Shown in pieces: positions 8,108 through 15,582 of a stretch of DNA of 33,203 nt. Origin of the DNA: Odoribacter sp. UBA944 (GTDB taxonomy: Bacteria > Bacteroidota > Bacteroidia > Bacteroidales > Marinifilaceae). The stretch covers positions 282-33,484 of the forward strand of contig DBDA01000047.1 of assembly GCA_002293375.1 (NCBI GenBank). The letters run 5' to 3'. Position numbers and translations under genes: made by a program. Within the stretch, counting starts at the first letter, position 1, and every line of letters starts with the position of its first letter. The notes beneath the pieces are model-generated. The model was not told the DNA's origin, made no database searches, and saw nothing but the letters and a program-made list of their open reading frames with translations.

Positions 8108-8138
8108 GTTGTGGGTTCAGGTGGATTTTGTAACTTTG
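8108..8138 (+). promoter_or_regulatory. Bacteroidetes-type promoter of the exbB-exbD operon
   Basis: The -7 box TAACTTTG (8131-8138) matches TAnnTTTG exactly. A -33-like GTTG (8108-8111) lies 19 nt upstream, the usual spacing of the primary sigma factor of Bacteroides. The predicted start of transcription is near 8145, giving a leader of about 27 nt before the ATG at 8172. Confidence 0.6.
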
Positions 8139-8171
8139 TCGTCGTACAATTTTTAGTTAGAAATACCGGTC

Positions 8172-8819
8172 ATGCACATTTTTTTAGTTGAAACAACAGG
8201 GATCAGCCTGTGGGAGATGATCCTCAAAGGGGGATGGCTGATGGTCCCGCTCTTTTTGCTCTCTGTGATTGCTGTCTATATTATTTGTGAACGCTACGCG
8301 CTGGTCCGGAGGGCGACCCGTACGGGAAGCGGCTTTACCGGCCGGGTGCTGGAGGTGATGCAGCGCGACGGCAAAAGCGCCGCCGTGCAGGAGTGTACCC
8401 GGCAGGATGTACCGGTCGCCCGCGTGTTGCTGAAAGGAATCCGGTATGCGAACATTCCGGCAGCCGATCTGCGGATCAGCATGGAAAACGCTGCCAACAC
8501 AGAAATGGTGGCCCTTGAAAAAGGGCTTTCCACCTTGGGGACCATTGCGAATGTCGCCCCGATGATCGGTTTTCTGGGAACAGTTATCGGTATGATCCAG
8601 GCATTTTACGATATGTCTACGGCCGGAAACAACATCAATATATCGCTGCTTTCGAACGGGATCTACACGGCCATGGTGACGACCGTCGCCGGGTTGTCCG
8701 TGGGCATTGTCGCCTCGCTCGGCTACAACGCCCTGGTCGGCCGGATCAACCGGATCGCGGTCGAGATGGAAGAGGCCTCTTCTAAGTTCATGGATGCCCT
8801 GTACGATCTGAAAAAATAA
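8172..8819 (+). CDS. exbB: MotA/TolQ/ExbB proton-channel family protein
   Basis: This inner-membrane subunit forms, with ExbD, a proton-driven motor that energises outer-membrane processes. The protein is 215 residues with three transmembrane helices: about 17-41, 121-147 (IANVAPMIGFLGTVIGMIQAF) and 160-187 (GIYTAMVTTVAGLSVGIVASL). The GFLGTVIGM and TTVAGL motifs are the family signature, and the long cytoplasmic loop between helices 1 and 2 is present. It follows a good Bacteroidetes promoter and precedes the exbD-like gene by 4 bp. No TonB, TolA or TolB gene is adjacent. The ExbB versus TolQ distinction cannot be made here, so the symbol is provisional. Confidence 0.9.
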   Translation: MHIFLVETTGISLWEMILKGGWLMVPLFLLSVIAVYIICERYALVRRATRTGSGFTGRVLEVMQRDGKSAAVQECTRQDVPVARVLLKGIRYANIPAADLRISMENAANTEMVALEKGLSTLGTIANVAPMIGFLGTVIGMIQAFYDMSTAGNNINISLLSNGIYTAMVTTVAGLSVGIVASLGYNALVGRINRIAVEMEEASSKFMDALYDLKK

Positions 8820-8823
8820 CCGC

Positions 8824-9219
8824 ATGGCTGTCAAACGCAGTAACAAGATCAACACCGTTTTCAGTGTGTCGTCCATGACCGACATTGTTTTTTTGTTGCT
8901 GATCTTTTTCCTGATCACCTCTACCCTTGTCAATCCCAATGCGTTGAAGCTGGAACTGCCCAAAAGCACCAATCAGATCGCCAACCATCCGGTCTCCGTA
9001 ACGGTTTCGGTCGACAAGAACCTGGTGTACTACCTGAACGGGAAAGTCACTCCGTTTTCCCGGTTGGAGAGCCGGATTGTGGAGGAGTTGAAAAATACGG
9101 ACGAGCCCAGCATTATCATCCAGTTGGAAAAATCCGTACCGGTAGAGCATCTGGTACGGGTCATGAACATAGCCAAAACCTACGGATATAAATCGGTTCT
9201 GGCCACCGATCCTGAATAG
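8824..9219 (+). CDS. exbD: ExbD/TolR-family motor subunit
   Basis: The partner of the preceding ExbB-like channel has 131 residues: a short cytoplasmic tail, one transmembrane helix (about 17-38) and a periplasmic domain. The helix begins SSMTDIVFLLLIFF, placing Asp20 at the site of the protonatable aspartate essential in ExbD and TolR. The periplasmic part ends in the usual alternating strand and helix pattern (EHLVRVMNIAKTYGYKSVLATDPE). The 4-bp gap to exbB implies co-translation. An M16 peptidase gene starts 41 bp downstream on the same strand without an intervening terminator. Confidence 0.9.
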   Translation: MAVKRSNKINTVFSVSSMTDIVFLLLIFFLITSTLVNPNALKLELPKSTNQIANHPVSVTVSVDKNLVYYLNGKVTPFSRLESRIVEELKNTDEPSIIIQLEKSVPVEHLVRVMNIAKTYGYKSVLATDPE

Positions 9220-9260
9220 AACAACCCCTATATAATAACCTATATATAAAACTAAACACG

Positions 9261-12074
9261 ATGAAGAAAAAATGTATCTTTTTGCTGTTGTTCCTGGTGT
9301 CGTTCCCGGCCTTTTTTTACGGGCAATACGACCTGGATTCCCAAGTACCGACAGACCCGGCAGTAAAGATCGGAAAGTTGGAAAACGGACTGACTTACTA
9401 CCTGCGTGTCAACCAGGAACCTAAAGAACGGGCCAGTTTTTACATCATTCAGAACGTAGGTTCTCTGTTGGAAACGGATGAGCAGGACGGTTTGGCGCAC
9501 TTTCTGGAACACATGGCGTTTAACGGTAGCAAGCACTTTCCCGGCAACTCCCTGATCAAAAATCTGGAAAAGCACGGGATCGCCTTTGGCCGGAACCTCA
9601 ATGCCTACACCAGCCAGAACGAGACGGTGTACAATATCAGCGATGTACCGACAACGAACAAACCCCTGATGGACAGTTGTCTCCTGGTGTTGTTCGACTG
9701 GTCGGACCATTTGTTGCTGGAAGAGGAGGAGATCGACAAGGAGCGCGGAGTTATTTCGGAAGAGTGGCGAACTGTCCGGAACTCGGCGTATCGCTTGCGG
9801 GAAAAGGTCAACCCGATACTCCTGAAAGGTTCCCAATATGCCAAACGGACCACGATCGGCAATTTGGATGTGATCAAGAACTTCGAGTATAAAACCCTCC
9901 GGGATTTCTACCACGATTGGTACCGGACGGACCTGCAGGCGATCGCCGTGGTGGGTGACTTCGATCTGGATGAGATGGAACAAAAGGTGATCGACCTGTT
10001 CTCAAAGATCCCGGCCGTCAAGAAACCGCAAGAACGCCCCTTCTTTGATATTCCCGAACACAAAGAGACCTATTTTGTGGTGGCAACCGACCCGGAAGAG
10101 CAACAGTCTTCCATTGCTATGTATATCATCCACGAAGATAAAAATCCGGTAAAAGACCGGCACAGCTATTTGCGTGAAAACCTGATCGCCTCTCTGTACA
10201 ACAGCATGCTGGGTAGTCGCATCCGGGAAATGCTGCAAAAAGGGAACCCTCCTTTTATCGACGGAGGCATCTATTACACCGGATTAACGCGGGGATACAA
10301 AACGTATGCTTTGGAGGTTACCGCTAAACCGAACGAAGAGGAGGTAGCGTTGCGTGCCTTGCTGACGGAAAACGAACGGGTCCGGAGGTTCGGGTTTACC
10401 GAGTCTGAACTGGAGCGGGTAAAAACCAACATGTTGGTGAACTCGGAGTCGGCTTTGAAGCAAAAAGACAAACGGCACAACGATCAGTTCGCCCGTCAGA
10501 TCAGAAGCCACTACTTAGTACAGGAGCCTATGTTGGCCATTGAGTATTACCATGATTTTTTGAAGAGCATCCTGCCCGGCATCGGGGTGGCTGAGATCTC
10601 TGCCAAAGCCAACGAATGGTATAAACCGGAAAACCGGGTGATCGCCATTACCGGCCCGGAAGAAAACACCAAACACCTGACCGAAGAGGAAACTTTCAGG
10701 ATCATTGCCGAAGTGGAAAACGATAAAACGATCACGGCATACGAAGACGAGGTCGTGAATACGGATTTGATTACGGAAGAGTTGCCGGGCGGGAAAATTA
10801 TTGCTGTGAAACAGTTGCCCGAATTCGAGGCCGAAGAGTGGAAATTGTCGAACGGGGCTACGGTGGTGTTCCGGAAAGCTGATTACAACAAGGACGCTGT
10901 GACCCTGAATGCATTTAGTCAGGGAGGTACCTCTCTGTACGGTGTGGAAGATCTTTACTCGGCACAAGTAGTCGGGAGTCTGGTCCAAGCGTACGGGCTC
11001 GGCGGGTTGGATGCGATCTCGTTACAGAAAGCGCTGACGGGTAAAAAAGCCGGCAGTTCCGTCAACCTCAGCCCTCTTTCCGAAGGGGTCAACGGCAGCT
11101 CTACCCCGCAGGACTTTGAGACGATGTTGCAATTGGTATACTTGCGCTTTCAGGCGCCCCGCTTTGACAAAGAGGCGCACGAGGCGTACCTGAACCGGTT
11201 GCGCCCGTCTCTTGTCAACGCCAGCAAAGACCCGCAACAAGTTATGCAGGACACACTCTCCATGATCATGAGCAAGTACCATCCACGGACCTTGCTGATG
11301 AACGAAGCCTATTTGGACAAGGTGGATCTAGCTAAAATAGAGCAGATTTACCGCGACCGCTTCCAGGACGCTTCCGATTTTACTTTTATCATTGTCGGAA
11401 ACATCGATGCCGAGACCGTGAAACCGTTGGTGGAGAAATACATCGGGTCTATTCCGGCTACGCATCGTCGGGAAACTTGGGTAGACAACCAGATCGAAAG
11501 CCCCGAACAATTGAACAAAGAGGTGGAGATCTTGTTTGAAACACCGAAATCCACCTGCTACACGGATTTCTGTCAGGAGAAGATGGAGTATACTCCCCGG
11601 AACAATATCTACCTTTCTGTGCTTGCTGCCATTTTACGGATCAAATACACCGAGAATATCCGGGAAAAAGAGGGAGGCACGTACGGAGTGAGGGTATCGA
11701 GCAGTTCGGCCAGAGATCCGCAGGTTGAGTATGAATTGACTGTTCTTTTTGACTGTGATCCCGACAAAGCCAATTATTTGCAATCGCTGGTACTGAAAGA
11801 GATCGACGATTTCCAAAAGAACGGACCGACCCAAACCGATCTGGACAAGGTGATCACTAACATGCGGAAGGACCGGGAACAATCCAAACTGCACAACAGT
11901 TATTGGTTAGGCGCTTTGTTGACCCAGTACCGGTACGGATACAACCCCGCGGATGCCCAAAACTACGAAGAGATTTTAGACGGGATTACTACCTCCGGCA
12001 TGCGGGAGTTTGCTGAAAAACTCTTTACAGGGGCCAAGGAGGTCAATTTGATCTTTAAGCCGAAAGCTGAGTAA
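9261..12074 (+). CDS. Secreted M16-family (pitrilysin/insulinase-type) zinc metallopeptidase
   Basis: The protein is 937 residues with a signal peptide (about 1-21, ending FFYGQ), so it acts in the periplasm or at the cell surface. The inverse zinc motif HFLEH (residues 80-84) provides two His ligands and the catalytic Glu83. A distal Glu ligand is expected about 76 residues later and is available in the cluster at 161-168 (ERGVISEE). Length and internal layout fit a pitrilysin-like two-half protease with a catalytic N-terminal half and a non-catalytic C-terminal half (SVLAAILRIKYTENIREKEGGTYG is the usual C-terminal signature). It is probably co-transcribed with exbB and exbD and is followed by a strong terminator. 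The substrate cannot be told. Confidence 0.93.
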   Translation: MKKKCIFLLLFLVSFPAFFYGQYDLDSQVPTDPAVKIGKLENGLTYYLRVNQEPKERASFYIIQNVGSLLETDEQDGLAHFLEHMAFNGSKHFPGNSLIKNLEKHGIAFGRNLNAYTSQNETVYNISDVPTTNKPLMDSCLLVLFDWSDHLLLEEEEIDKERGVISEEWRTVRNSAYRLREKVNPILLKGSQYAKRTTIGNLDVIKNFEYKTLRDFYHDWYRTDLQAIAVVGDFDLDEMEQKVIDLFSKIPAVKKPQERPFFDIPEHKETYFVVATDPEEQQSSIAMYIIHEDKNPVKDRHSYLRENLIASLYNSMLGSRIREMLQKGNPPFIDGGIYYTGLTRGYKTYALEVTAKPNEEEVALRALLTENERVRRFGFTESELERVKTNMLVNSESALKQKDKRHNDQFARQIRSHYLVQEPMLAIEYYHDFLKSILPGIGVAEISAKANEWYKPENRVIAITGPEENTKHLTEEETFRIIAEVENDKTITAYEDEVVNTDLITEELPGGKIIAVKQLPEFEAEEWKLSNGATVVFRKADYNKDAVTLNAFSQGGTSLYGVEDLYSAQVVGSLVQAYGLGGLDAISLQKALTGKKAGSSVNLSPLSEGVNGSSTPQDFETMLQLVYLRFQAPRFDKEAHEAYLNRLRPSLVNASKDPQQVMQDTLSMIMSKYHPRTLLMNEAYLDKVDLAKIEQIYRDRFQDASDFTFIIVGNIDAETVKPLVEKYIGSIPATHRRETWVDNQIESPEQLNKEVEILFETPKSTCYTDFCQEKMEYTPRNNIYLSVLAAILRIKYTENIREKEGGTYGVRVSSSSARDPQVEYELTVLFDCDPDKANYLQSLVLKEIDDFQKNGPTQTDLDKVITNMRKDREQSKLHNSYWLGALLTQYRYGYNPADAQNYEEILDGITTSGMREFAEKLFTGAKEVNLIFKPKAE

Positions 12075-12092
12075 ACGGAAGTATTTTCTAAG

Positions 12093-12127
12093 AAAGCAGC
12101 AAGGTATAAGCACTTTGCTGCTTTTTT
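12093..12127 (+). terminator. Intrinsic terminator after the M16 peptidase gene
   Basis: AAAGCAGCAA (12093-12102) pairs with TTGCTGCTTT (12115-12124), a 10-bp stem with a 12-nt loop, followed by a T run to 12127. It lies 18 bp after the M16 stop and closes the exbB operon. Confidence 0.85.
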
Positions 12128-12128
12128 A

Positions 12129-12160
12129 TTTGCTTTTTCAAAATTTATTCGTAATCTTTG
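12129..12160 (+). promoter_or_regulatory. Promoter candidate for the KKEC-repeat protein
   Basis: TTTG (12129-12132), a 20-nt spacer, then AATCTTTG (12153-12160), one mismatch from TAnnTTTG. The predicted leader to the ATG at 12207 is about 40 nt. It begins right at the end of the upstream terminator. Confidence 0.45.
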
Positions 12161-12206
12161 TATGAGGTATTACAAAATGCGACTTACTAACCAAAATTGA
12201 CACATT

Positions 12207-12461
12207 ATGAAACTGAAAGCAATTGTAACAATGCTTGCATTGTTCTTTACCGTGAGCCTGGCTTCGGCCCAGAGTAATAAGACCGAACAGGAGGGCAAAA
12301 AAGAGTGTAAGAAAGAGTGCGTAGAAAAGAAGGAGTGCTGCAAGGAAAAAGCGGGCAAGAAAGCCGACTGCAAAAAAGAGTGTAAGAAAGAGTGCAAGAA
12401 AGAGTGCAAGAAAGAGTGCAAGAAGGGGGATAAGAAGAAAGAGTGCTGCAAGAAGAAATAA
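12207..12461 (+). CDS. Small secreted Lys/Cys-rich KKEC-repeat protein
   Basis: The protein is 84 residues. Residues 1-21 are a clear Sec signal peptide (hydrophobic core MLALFFTVSLASA, cleavage near ASA-Q). The mature part is almost entirely Lys, Glu and Cys. The tetrad KKEC occurs repeatedly, four times in tandem near residues 54-73, and there are two ECC pairs. I count 11 cysteines and no aromatic residue in the mature part. The regular C-x3-C spacing in a strongly basic chain suggests an exported metal- or heme-binding or redox-active peptide, but no family is recognised. It has its own promoter and stands directly upstream of a ferredoxin gene, 82 bp away. The antisense frame is open only because the repeat is low-complexity. 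Confidence 0.8.
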   Translation: MKLKAIVTMLALFFTVSLASAQSNKTEQEGKKECKKECVEKKECCKEKAGKKADCKKECKKECKKECKKECKKGDKKKECCKKK

Positions 12462-12506
12462 GCCTCAAAACTTCCCGTTTTCCTTTTTTCTTTCAAATAA
12501 TGATTC

Positions 12507-12514
12507 TATTTTTG
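12507..12514 (+). promoter_or_regulatory. -7 box for the ferredoxin gene
   Basis: TATTTTTG (12507-12514) matches TAnnTTTG exactly, 29 bp before the ferredoxin start codon. The -33 region is only T-rich (TTTT near 12484-12487, 19 nt upstream). Confidence 0.5.
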
Positions 12515-12543
12515 CGGGGTATTAATCACTAAAACCTAAAAAA

Positions 12544-12714
12544 ATGGCTTACGTAATCAACGATGACTGTATCTCTTGCGGTACATGTGAAGGAGAATGC
12601 CCGGTAGGAGCGATCTCTATGGGTGCCGATCATTATGAGATCGATGCGAATGCTTGTACGGATTGTGGAACCTGCGCCGGAGTTTGTCCCGTAGAGGCGA
12701 TCAAACAAGCCTGA
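12544..12714 (+). CDS. 2[4Fe-4S] bacterial-type ferredoxin
   Basis: This 56-residue electron carrier opens with MAYVINDDC. Two complete cluster motifs are seen: CISCGTCEGECP (Cys 9, 12, 15, 19) and CTDCGTCAGVCP (Cys 38, 41, 44, 48), each C-x2-C-x2-C-x3-C-P. The two halves are internally duplicated, as in clostridial ferredoxins, and there is no extension, so it is a minimal soluble cytoplasmic protein. It likely serves low-potential anaerobic reactions such as pyruvate:ferredoxin oxidoreductase or Rnf; the partner is not in the window. It has its own -7 box and a UUCG-loop terminator, so it looks monocistronic. Confidence 0.96.
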   Translation: MAYVINDDCISCGTCEGECPVGAISMGADHYEIDANACTDCGTCAGVCPVEAIKQA

Positions 12715-12730
12715 TTACATAATAGAACAG

Positions 12731-12758
12731 AAAAAGCGGTCTTCGGGCCGCTTTTTTT
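12731..12758 (+). terminator. Intrinsic terminator after the ferredoxin gene
   Basis: AAAAAGCGG and CCGCTTTTT pair around an inner TC/GG and a UUCG tetraloop, followed by a T run ending at 12758. Strong stem and U-tract, 16 bp after the stop. Confidence 0.9.
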
Positions 12759-12761
12759 ATA

Positions 12762-12769
12762 TAATTTTG
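12762..12769 (+). promoter_or_regulatory. -7 box for the unknown membrane protein
   Basis: TAATTTTG (12762-12769) matches TAnnTTTG exactly. The implied transcription start near 12776 lies at or after the upstream GTG (12774), which argues that translation begins at the ATG at 12804 or 12807. No good -33 box is seen. Confidence 0.45.
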
Positions 12770-12803
12770 CTTCGTGCTAAATCCCGTGAAAAATTTTACA
12801 GAA

Positions 12804-13631
12804 ATGATGAACAAATCAGAAATAAAACTATACTCACATCAGGCAATTTGGATCGGAACTTTTTGGGGAGGCCCTTTGGTAGCCGTATTTTTAATCCGGC
12901 GAAATTTTATAAACACCAGAAAACCTAGGCAAGGGAGAAATACGCTGCTCATCGGGATGGTTGCTACAATCGTATTGCTTGGTGCTATGTGGTGGATTTC
13001 AGAAAATACAACAAGAAAAATCCCTTTATACAGCATTCCAATATTTTGTTCATTGCTTGCTTACTGGTTTGTAGAAAAATTTCAGGGATTTACAATTAGA
13101 AAACAGCAGATTAAAGGAGAGCCTTTTTATTCTGCTTGGAGGGTTATTGGGGTTGTTTTTGCAAGCATCATTCTTTTTTTTCTAATCGGAATAGGGATAT
13201 GGTTACCTATGGATTCAATTCAAATGTACAGGTGTAAGACGATAGCAACGGAGTTGAGACAGAATGAAATGAAGGTATTCAATGATGACATGCTAAATAG
13301 TGTTATACCGGATGAGCGGGTTGCGTATATTAACAAGACCGCTTTGCCAGCCCTGCAGAAGAATCTGTTATTAATGGACAAATTGGAACTGATCAAACAA
13401 CATCCCGCCCCTAAAGAGTTCTATGTGACTGGGCGACAGTTGTATCTGACAAAAATCAAATTTTTGGAGTTAATCCGAGAATGTACATTAGCAGGAAAAT
13501 CCTATGACAATCCGCAGGTAAATGAGCTGAATAGGCAAATACATGAACTTAGTCATAAAATCATAGATTTAGCAAAAGAATTCAAAAATAAAAAACAAAA
13601 TAAATACACTGACAAAAAAGAGCCTCGATGA
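12804..13631 (+). CDS. Unknown membrane protein with four predicted transmembrane helices
   Basis: I do not recognise this protein. From the ATG at 12804 it has 275 residues (an adjacent ATG at 12807 is as likely; a GTG at 12774 would add ten residues). Hydrophobic segments lie at about 14-31, 47-65, 74-90 and 112-133. Residues 135-275 are hydrophilic and helical, rich in Lys, Glu and Gln, and end in a lysine-rich tail (KNKKQNKYTDKKEPR). No cysteine pattern, catalytic motif or signal peptide stands out. The DNA is clearly AT-richer than the flanks: by hand count 21 of 60 bases are G or C at 13081-13140, against 39 of 60 at 5101-5160 in the V-ATPase operon. This suggests a transferred or lineage-specific gene. 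It is 107 bp from the esterase-family gene, which shares the lower GC. Confidence 0.75.
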   Translation: MMNKSEIKLYSHQAIWIGTFWGGPLVAVFLIRRNFINTRKPRQGRNTLLIGMVATIVLLGAMWWISENTTRKIPLYSIPIFCSLLAYWFVEKFQGFTIRKQQIKGEPFYSAWRVIGVVFASIILFFLIGIGIWLPMDSIQMYRCKTIATELRQNEMKVFNDDMLNSVIPDERVAYINKTALPALQKNLLLMDKLELIKQHPAPKEFYVTGRQLYLTKIKFLELIRECTLAGKSYDNPQVNELNRQIHELSHKIIDLAKEFKNKKQNKYTDKKEPR

Positions 13632-13738
13632 AATGGCAAGTTTAATGCCGGTCATGAACAAATCCTGGTAATTTTTTATGGGTGGAGCATTCCATGTAGA
13701 ACCGTAATTAATAACATTTAAAATCATACGATATATTG

Positions 13739-15553
13739 ATGATGAGTAAATTACTGTACCTATTTCTCTCTATCTTCTTTTTTTCTTGCATAAAAAGCCC
13801 GAATAACGATTACTATAATTTATCGTTATCGAATCGCCGATTGGAAGATTTTCGCTGGTCTTTAAATCCAGGAAATGACACCGTCAGATGGAGACCGACC
13901 TGGGTATCGGATCCGCAAATAAACAAACGAGTTTTTTGCGTAGAAGAAGATGTAGCGCTTAAGGCAAGACGTCTGCCGTTCACGTTTAAAATGGCGCAGC
14001 GTTTTCCTCTTTTCACTCCTTACACGAAGGCGGATATTCGAATACATGCACGGCAGGAACATGTTCAAAATGCCTGGTTGAAAGTGTATGCGCTGAATGA
14101 ACAGGAAGAGGTTATTCATACAAAATCTATCCGGATAAACAGAGAGACGTGGCAAGAGTATCATGTACAGATTTCCGCAGACAGCACTGCTTATCTATTG
14201 ATCGATCTGCTTATCGAAAGTGTTCCGGAAGTATCTTCCGGAGCAAAAATATGGATCGACAAGCTGGATATTCGAGTAGACGGTTTGTCTGTAAATGATG
14301 TAAGCCGCCCAGAACAGGGCAAAAACTACACATTGGATACAACTCACATCATTCCCCTATCTTTTTCTGAGAATTTATCTGTCTCCGGGATTCCCTTGCT
14401 CCAGGCAAAACCCCGCATCGTTGGACTGGGTGAAACCATTTCCGGATCTTTGTCATCGGGCAAAGCAAAAAATCAAATCATCAAATGGCTGGTAGAGCAT
14501 GGAAACTATAAGTTGGTACTGGTGGAAGAGCCCAGCATGGTTTTGTTAAAATGGGATTTGTATATTCAAGGATACCCTATTCCTCTGCAAGAGATTATCG
14601 AAGATTCCGGCGTATTTACATTTACCCTGGAAGAAATGACAGAACTGTTGGAATTTCTAAAAGAGTACAATAGCAAACAGGAAAACAAGGTACATATCAT
14701 TGGAATAGATCGCAACATGCGTATGTTCAACAATACCTTTCTGTATGATTATCTGTATGAGCTGTATAAACAAAAACCGGACCCTCATCTGTTGGCTTTG
14801 TTGGAAAGTTTTTACGTATCATTGGCTGAAACTTTGTCCCTGTTGAATAAACCTCAAACGAAAGCATGTATCGGCCGCTTTGAACGGCAATGGCTGCGAA
14901 GTATCATCTACCTGCATCTGACAGAAGCGGATTTGCCGGATGTGAAAGAGTATGGCGTGGCCAATGCTCGGGGATCCATTTTATGGGAACACGTCTATCA
15001 GGCCTGGCATGCCGGTGGACTTGCAAAAGACAAATGTATGGTCATTAGAGGGAGTTGGATACAAATCAGTCGAAAAAAGGCCACACGTATCTCATTGGGA
15101 GGGTACCTGACAGAATATTACGAAAAAGCCTATTGCCCCATCGGATTCATTGGCGGCCACGGGAGTGTTCAACCCATGTTTCCGACATTCAAAAAAGTAG
15201 CCAAACACCGGCAGTTGCCCAAGCCGATAGAGGGTTCTTTGGAAAAAAGCGCCTGGAATACCGGCCGCTCCTTTTTTTATTATCCGGCAGAACAATTGCC
15301 CCAATATCCTTTGAGCATCCGGCTCATTCCACCAGCTTACGAACTCAGATCTTGGTTTGCAAGTAATCTTCACGAACGGATGGATGGTTTTATTTTTGTA
15401 CGGGAGTGTGAAGCAGGAGAATTACTCACAGGTAAAAAAGCGACTTCTGTATATGACAAAAAAATCGTCGGAAAAAGGATCAGGCGACTTCTGGAACGAT
15501 ATAAATCTATCCATATTAACATACCCGAAGAGTGGAAAAAATTCATGCAATAA
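13739..15553 (+). CDS. Erythromycin-esterase-family lipoprotein lacking the catalytic histidines
   Basis: The protein has 604 residues from the ATG at 13739 (a TTG and another ATG flank it). Residues 1-17 form a lipoprotein signal with lipobox FFSC, so it is probably anchored outside the cytoplasm. Residues 25-200 are a beta-rich domain of unknown role. From about 205 on the fold follows the erythromycin esterase family: IVGLGETISG, KLVLVEEP with KWDLYIQG, EYNSKQENKVHIIGIDRN, and WEHVYQAW. Family enzymes have a GE-x-x-H motif and a WAHNxH-type motif as catalytic elements. Here the first reads GETIS (Ser at about 235) and the second aligns with RGSWIQ. Both histidines appear lost, so hydrolysis by the known mechanism is unlikely. 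The DNA is AT-rich. It converges with the folate gene, 29 bp apart. Confidence 0.82.
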   Translation: MMSKLLYLFLSIFFFSCIKSPNNDYYNLSLSNRRLEDFRWSLNPGNDTVRWRPTWVSDPQINKRVFCVEEDVALKARRLPFTFKMAQRFPLFTPYTKADIRIHARQEHVQNAWLKVYALNEQEEVIHTKSIRINRETWQEYHVQISADSTAYLLIDLLIESVPEVSSGAKIWIDKLDIRVDGLSVNDVSRPEQGKNYTLDTTHIIPLSFSENLSVSGIPLLQAKPRIVGLGETISGSLSSGKAKNQIIKWLVEHGNYKLVLVEEPSMVLLKWDLYIQGYPIPLQEIIEDSGVFTFTLEEMTELLEFLKEYNSKQENKVHIIGIDRNMRMFNNTFLYDYLYELYKQKPDPHLLALLESFYVSLAETLSLLNKPQTKACIGRFERQWLRSIIYLHLTEADLPDVKEYGVANARGSILWEHVYQAWHAGGLAKDKCMVIRGSWIQISRKKATRISLGGYLTEYYEKAYCPIGFIGGHGSVQPMFPTFKKVAKHRQLPKPIEGSLEKSAWNTGRSFFYYPAEQLPQYPLSIRLIPPAYELRSWFASNLHERMDGFIFVRECEAGELLTGKKATSVYDKKIVGKRIRRLLERYKSIHINIPEEWKKFMQ

Positions 15554-15582
15554 AGTAATATCAGTACTACTAAAACAAATTT

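Larger units (their letters stand above)
7557..8171. other. 615-bp intergenic region between divergent V-ATPase and exbB operons
   Basis: No convincing gene lies here. It contains the V-ATPase leader hairpin (7600-7620), an AT-rich central part, three tandem 11-bp repeats (8009-8041) and the exbB promoter (8108-8138). A 70-codon open frame at 7681-7893 has no family likeness and no promoter. On the minus strand, 7780-7930 has a run of open frame of roughly 50 codons rich in Lys, Arg and Asn, again without a recognisable domain; it may be an intergenic repeat or a gene remnant. I found no clear TAnnTTTG box for the V-ATPase operon; TATTATTG and TAATTTTA on the minus strand around 7633-7656 are one-mismatch candidates. 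Confidence 0.7.

Noticed and set aside
12300..12460. Possible CRISPR-like repeat array
   Set aside because: The repetition is a 12-bp coding unit (KKEC) in frame, without unique spacers or cas genes.
12170..12496. 108-codon antisense frame with FLHS repeats
   Set aside because: It mirrors the KKEC repeat of the plus-strand gene, which has a proper signal peptide and promoter; the repeat keeps both strands open.
13739..15553. Macrolide resistance gene (ereA/ereB)
   Set aside because: The family fold is there but both catalytic histidines appear to be missing, and it has a lipoprotein signal, so resistance is not supported.
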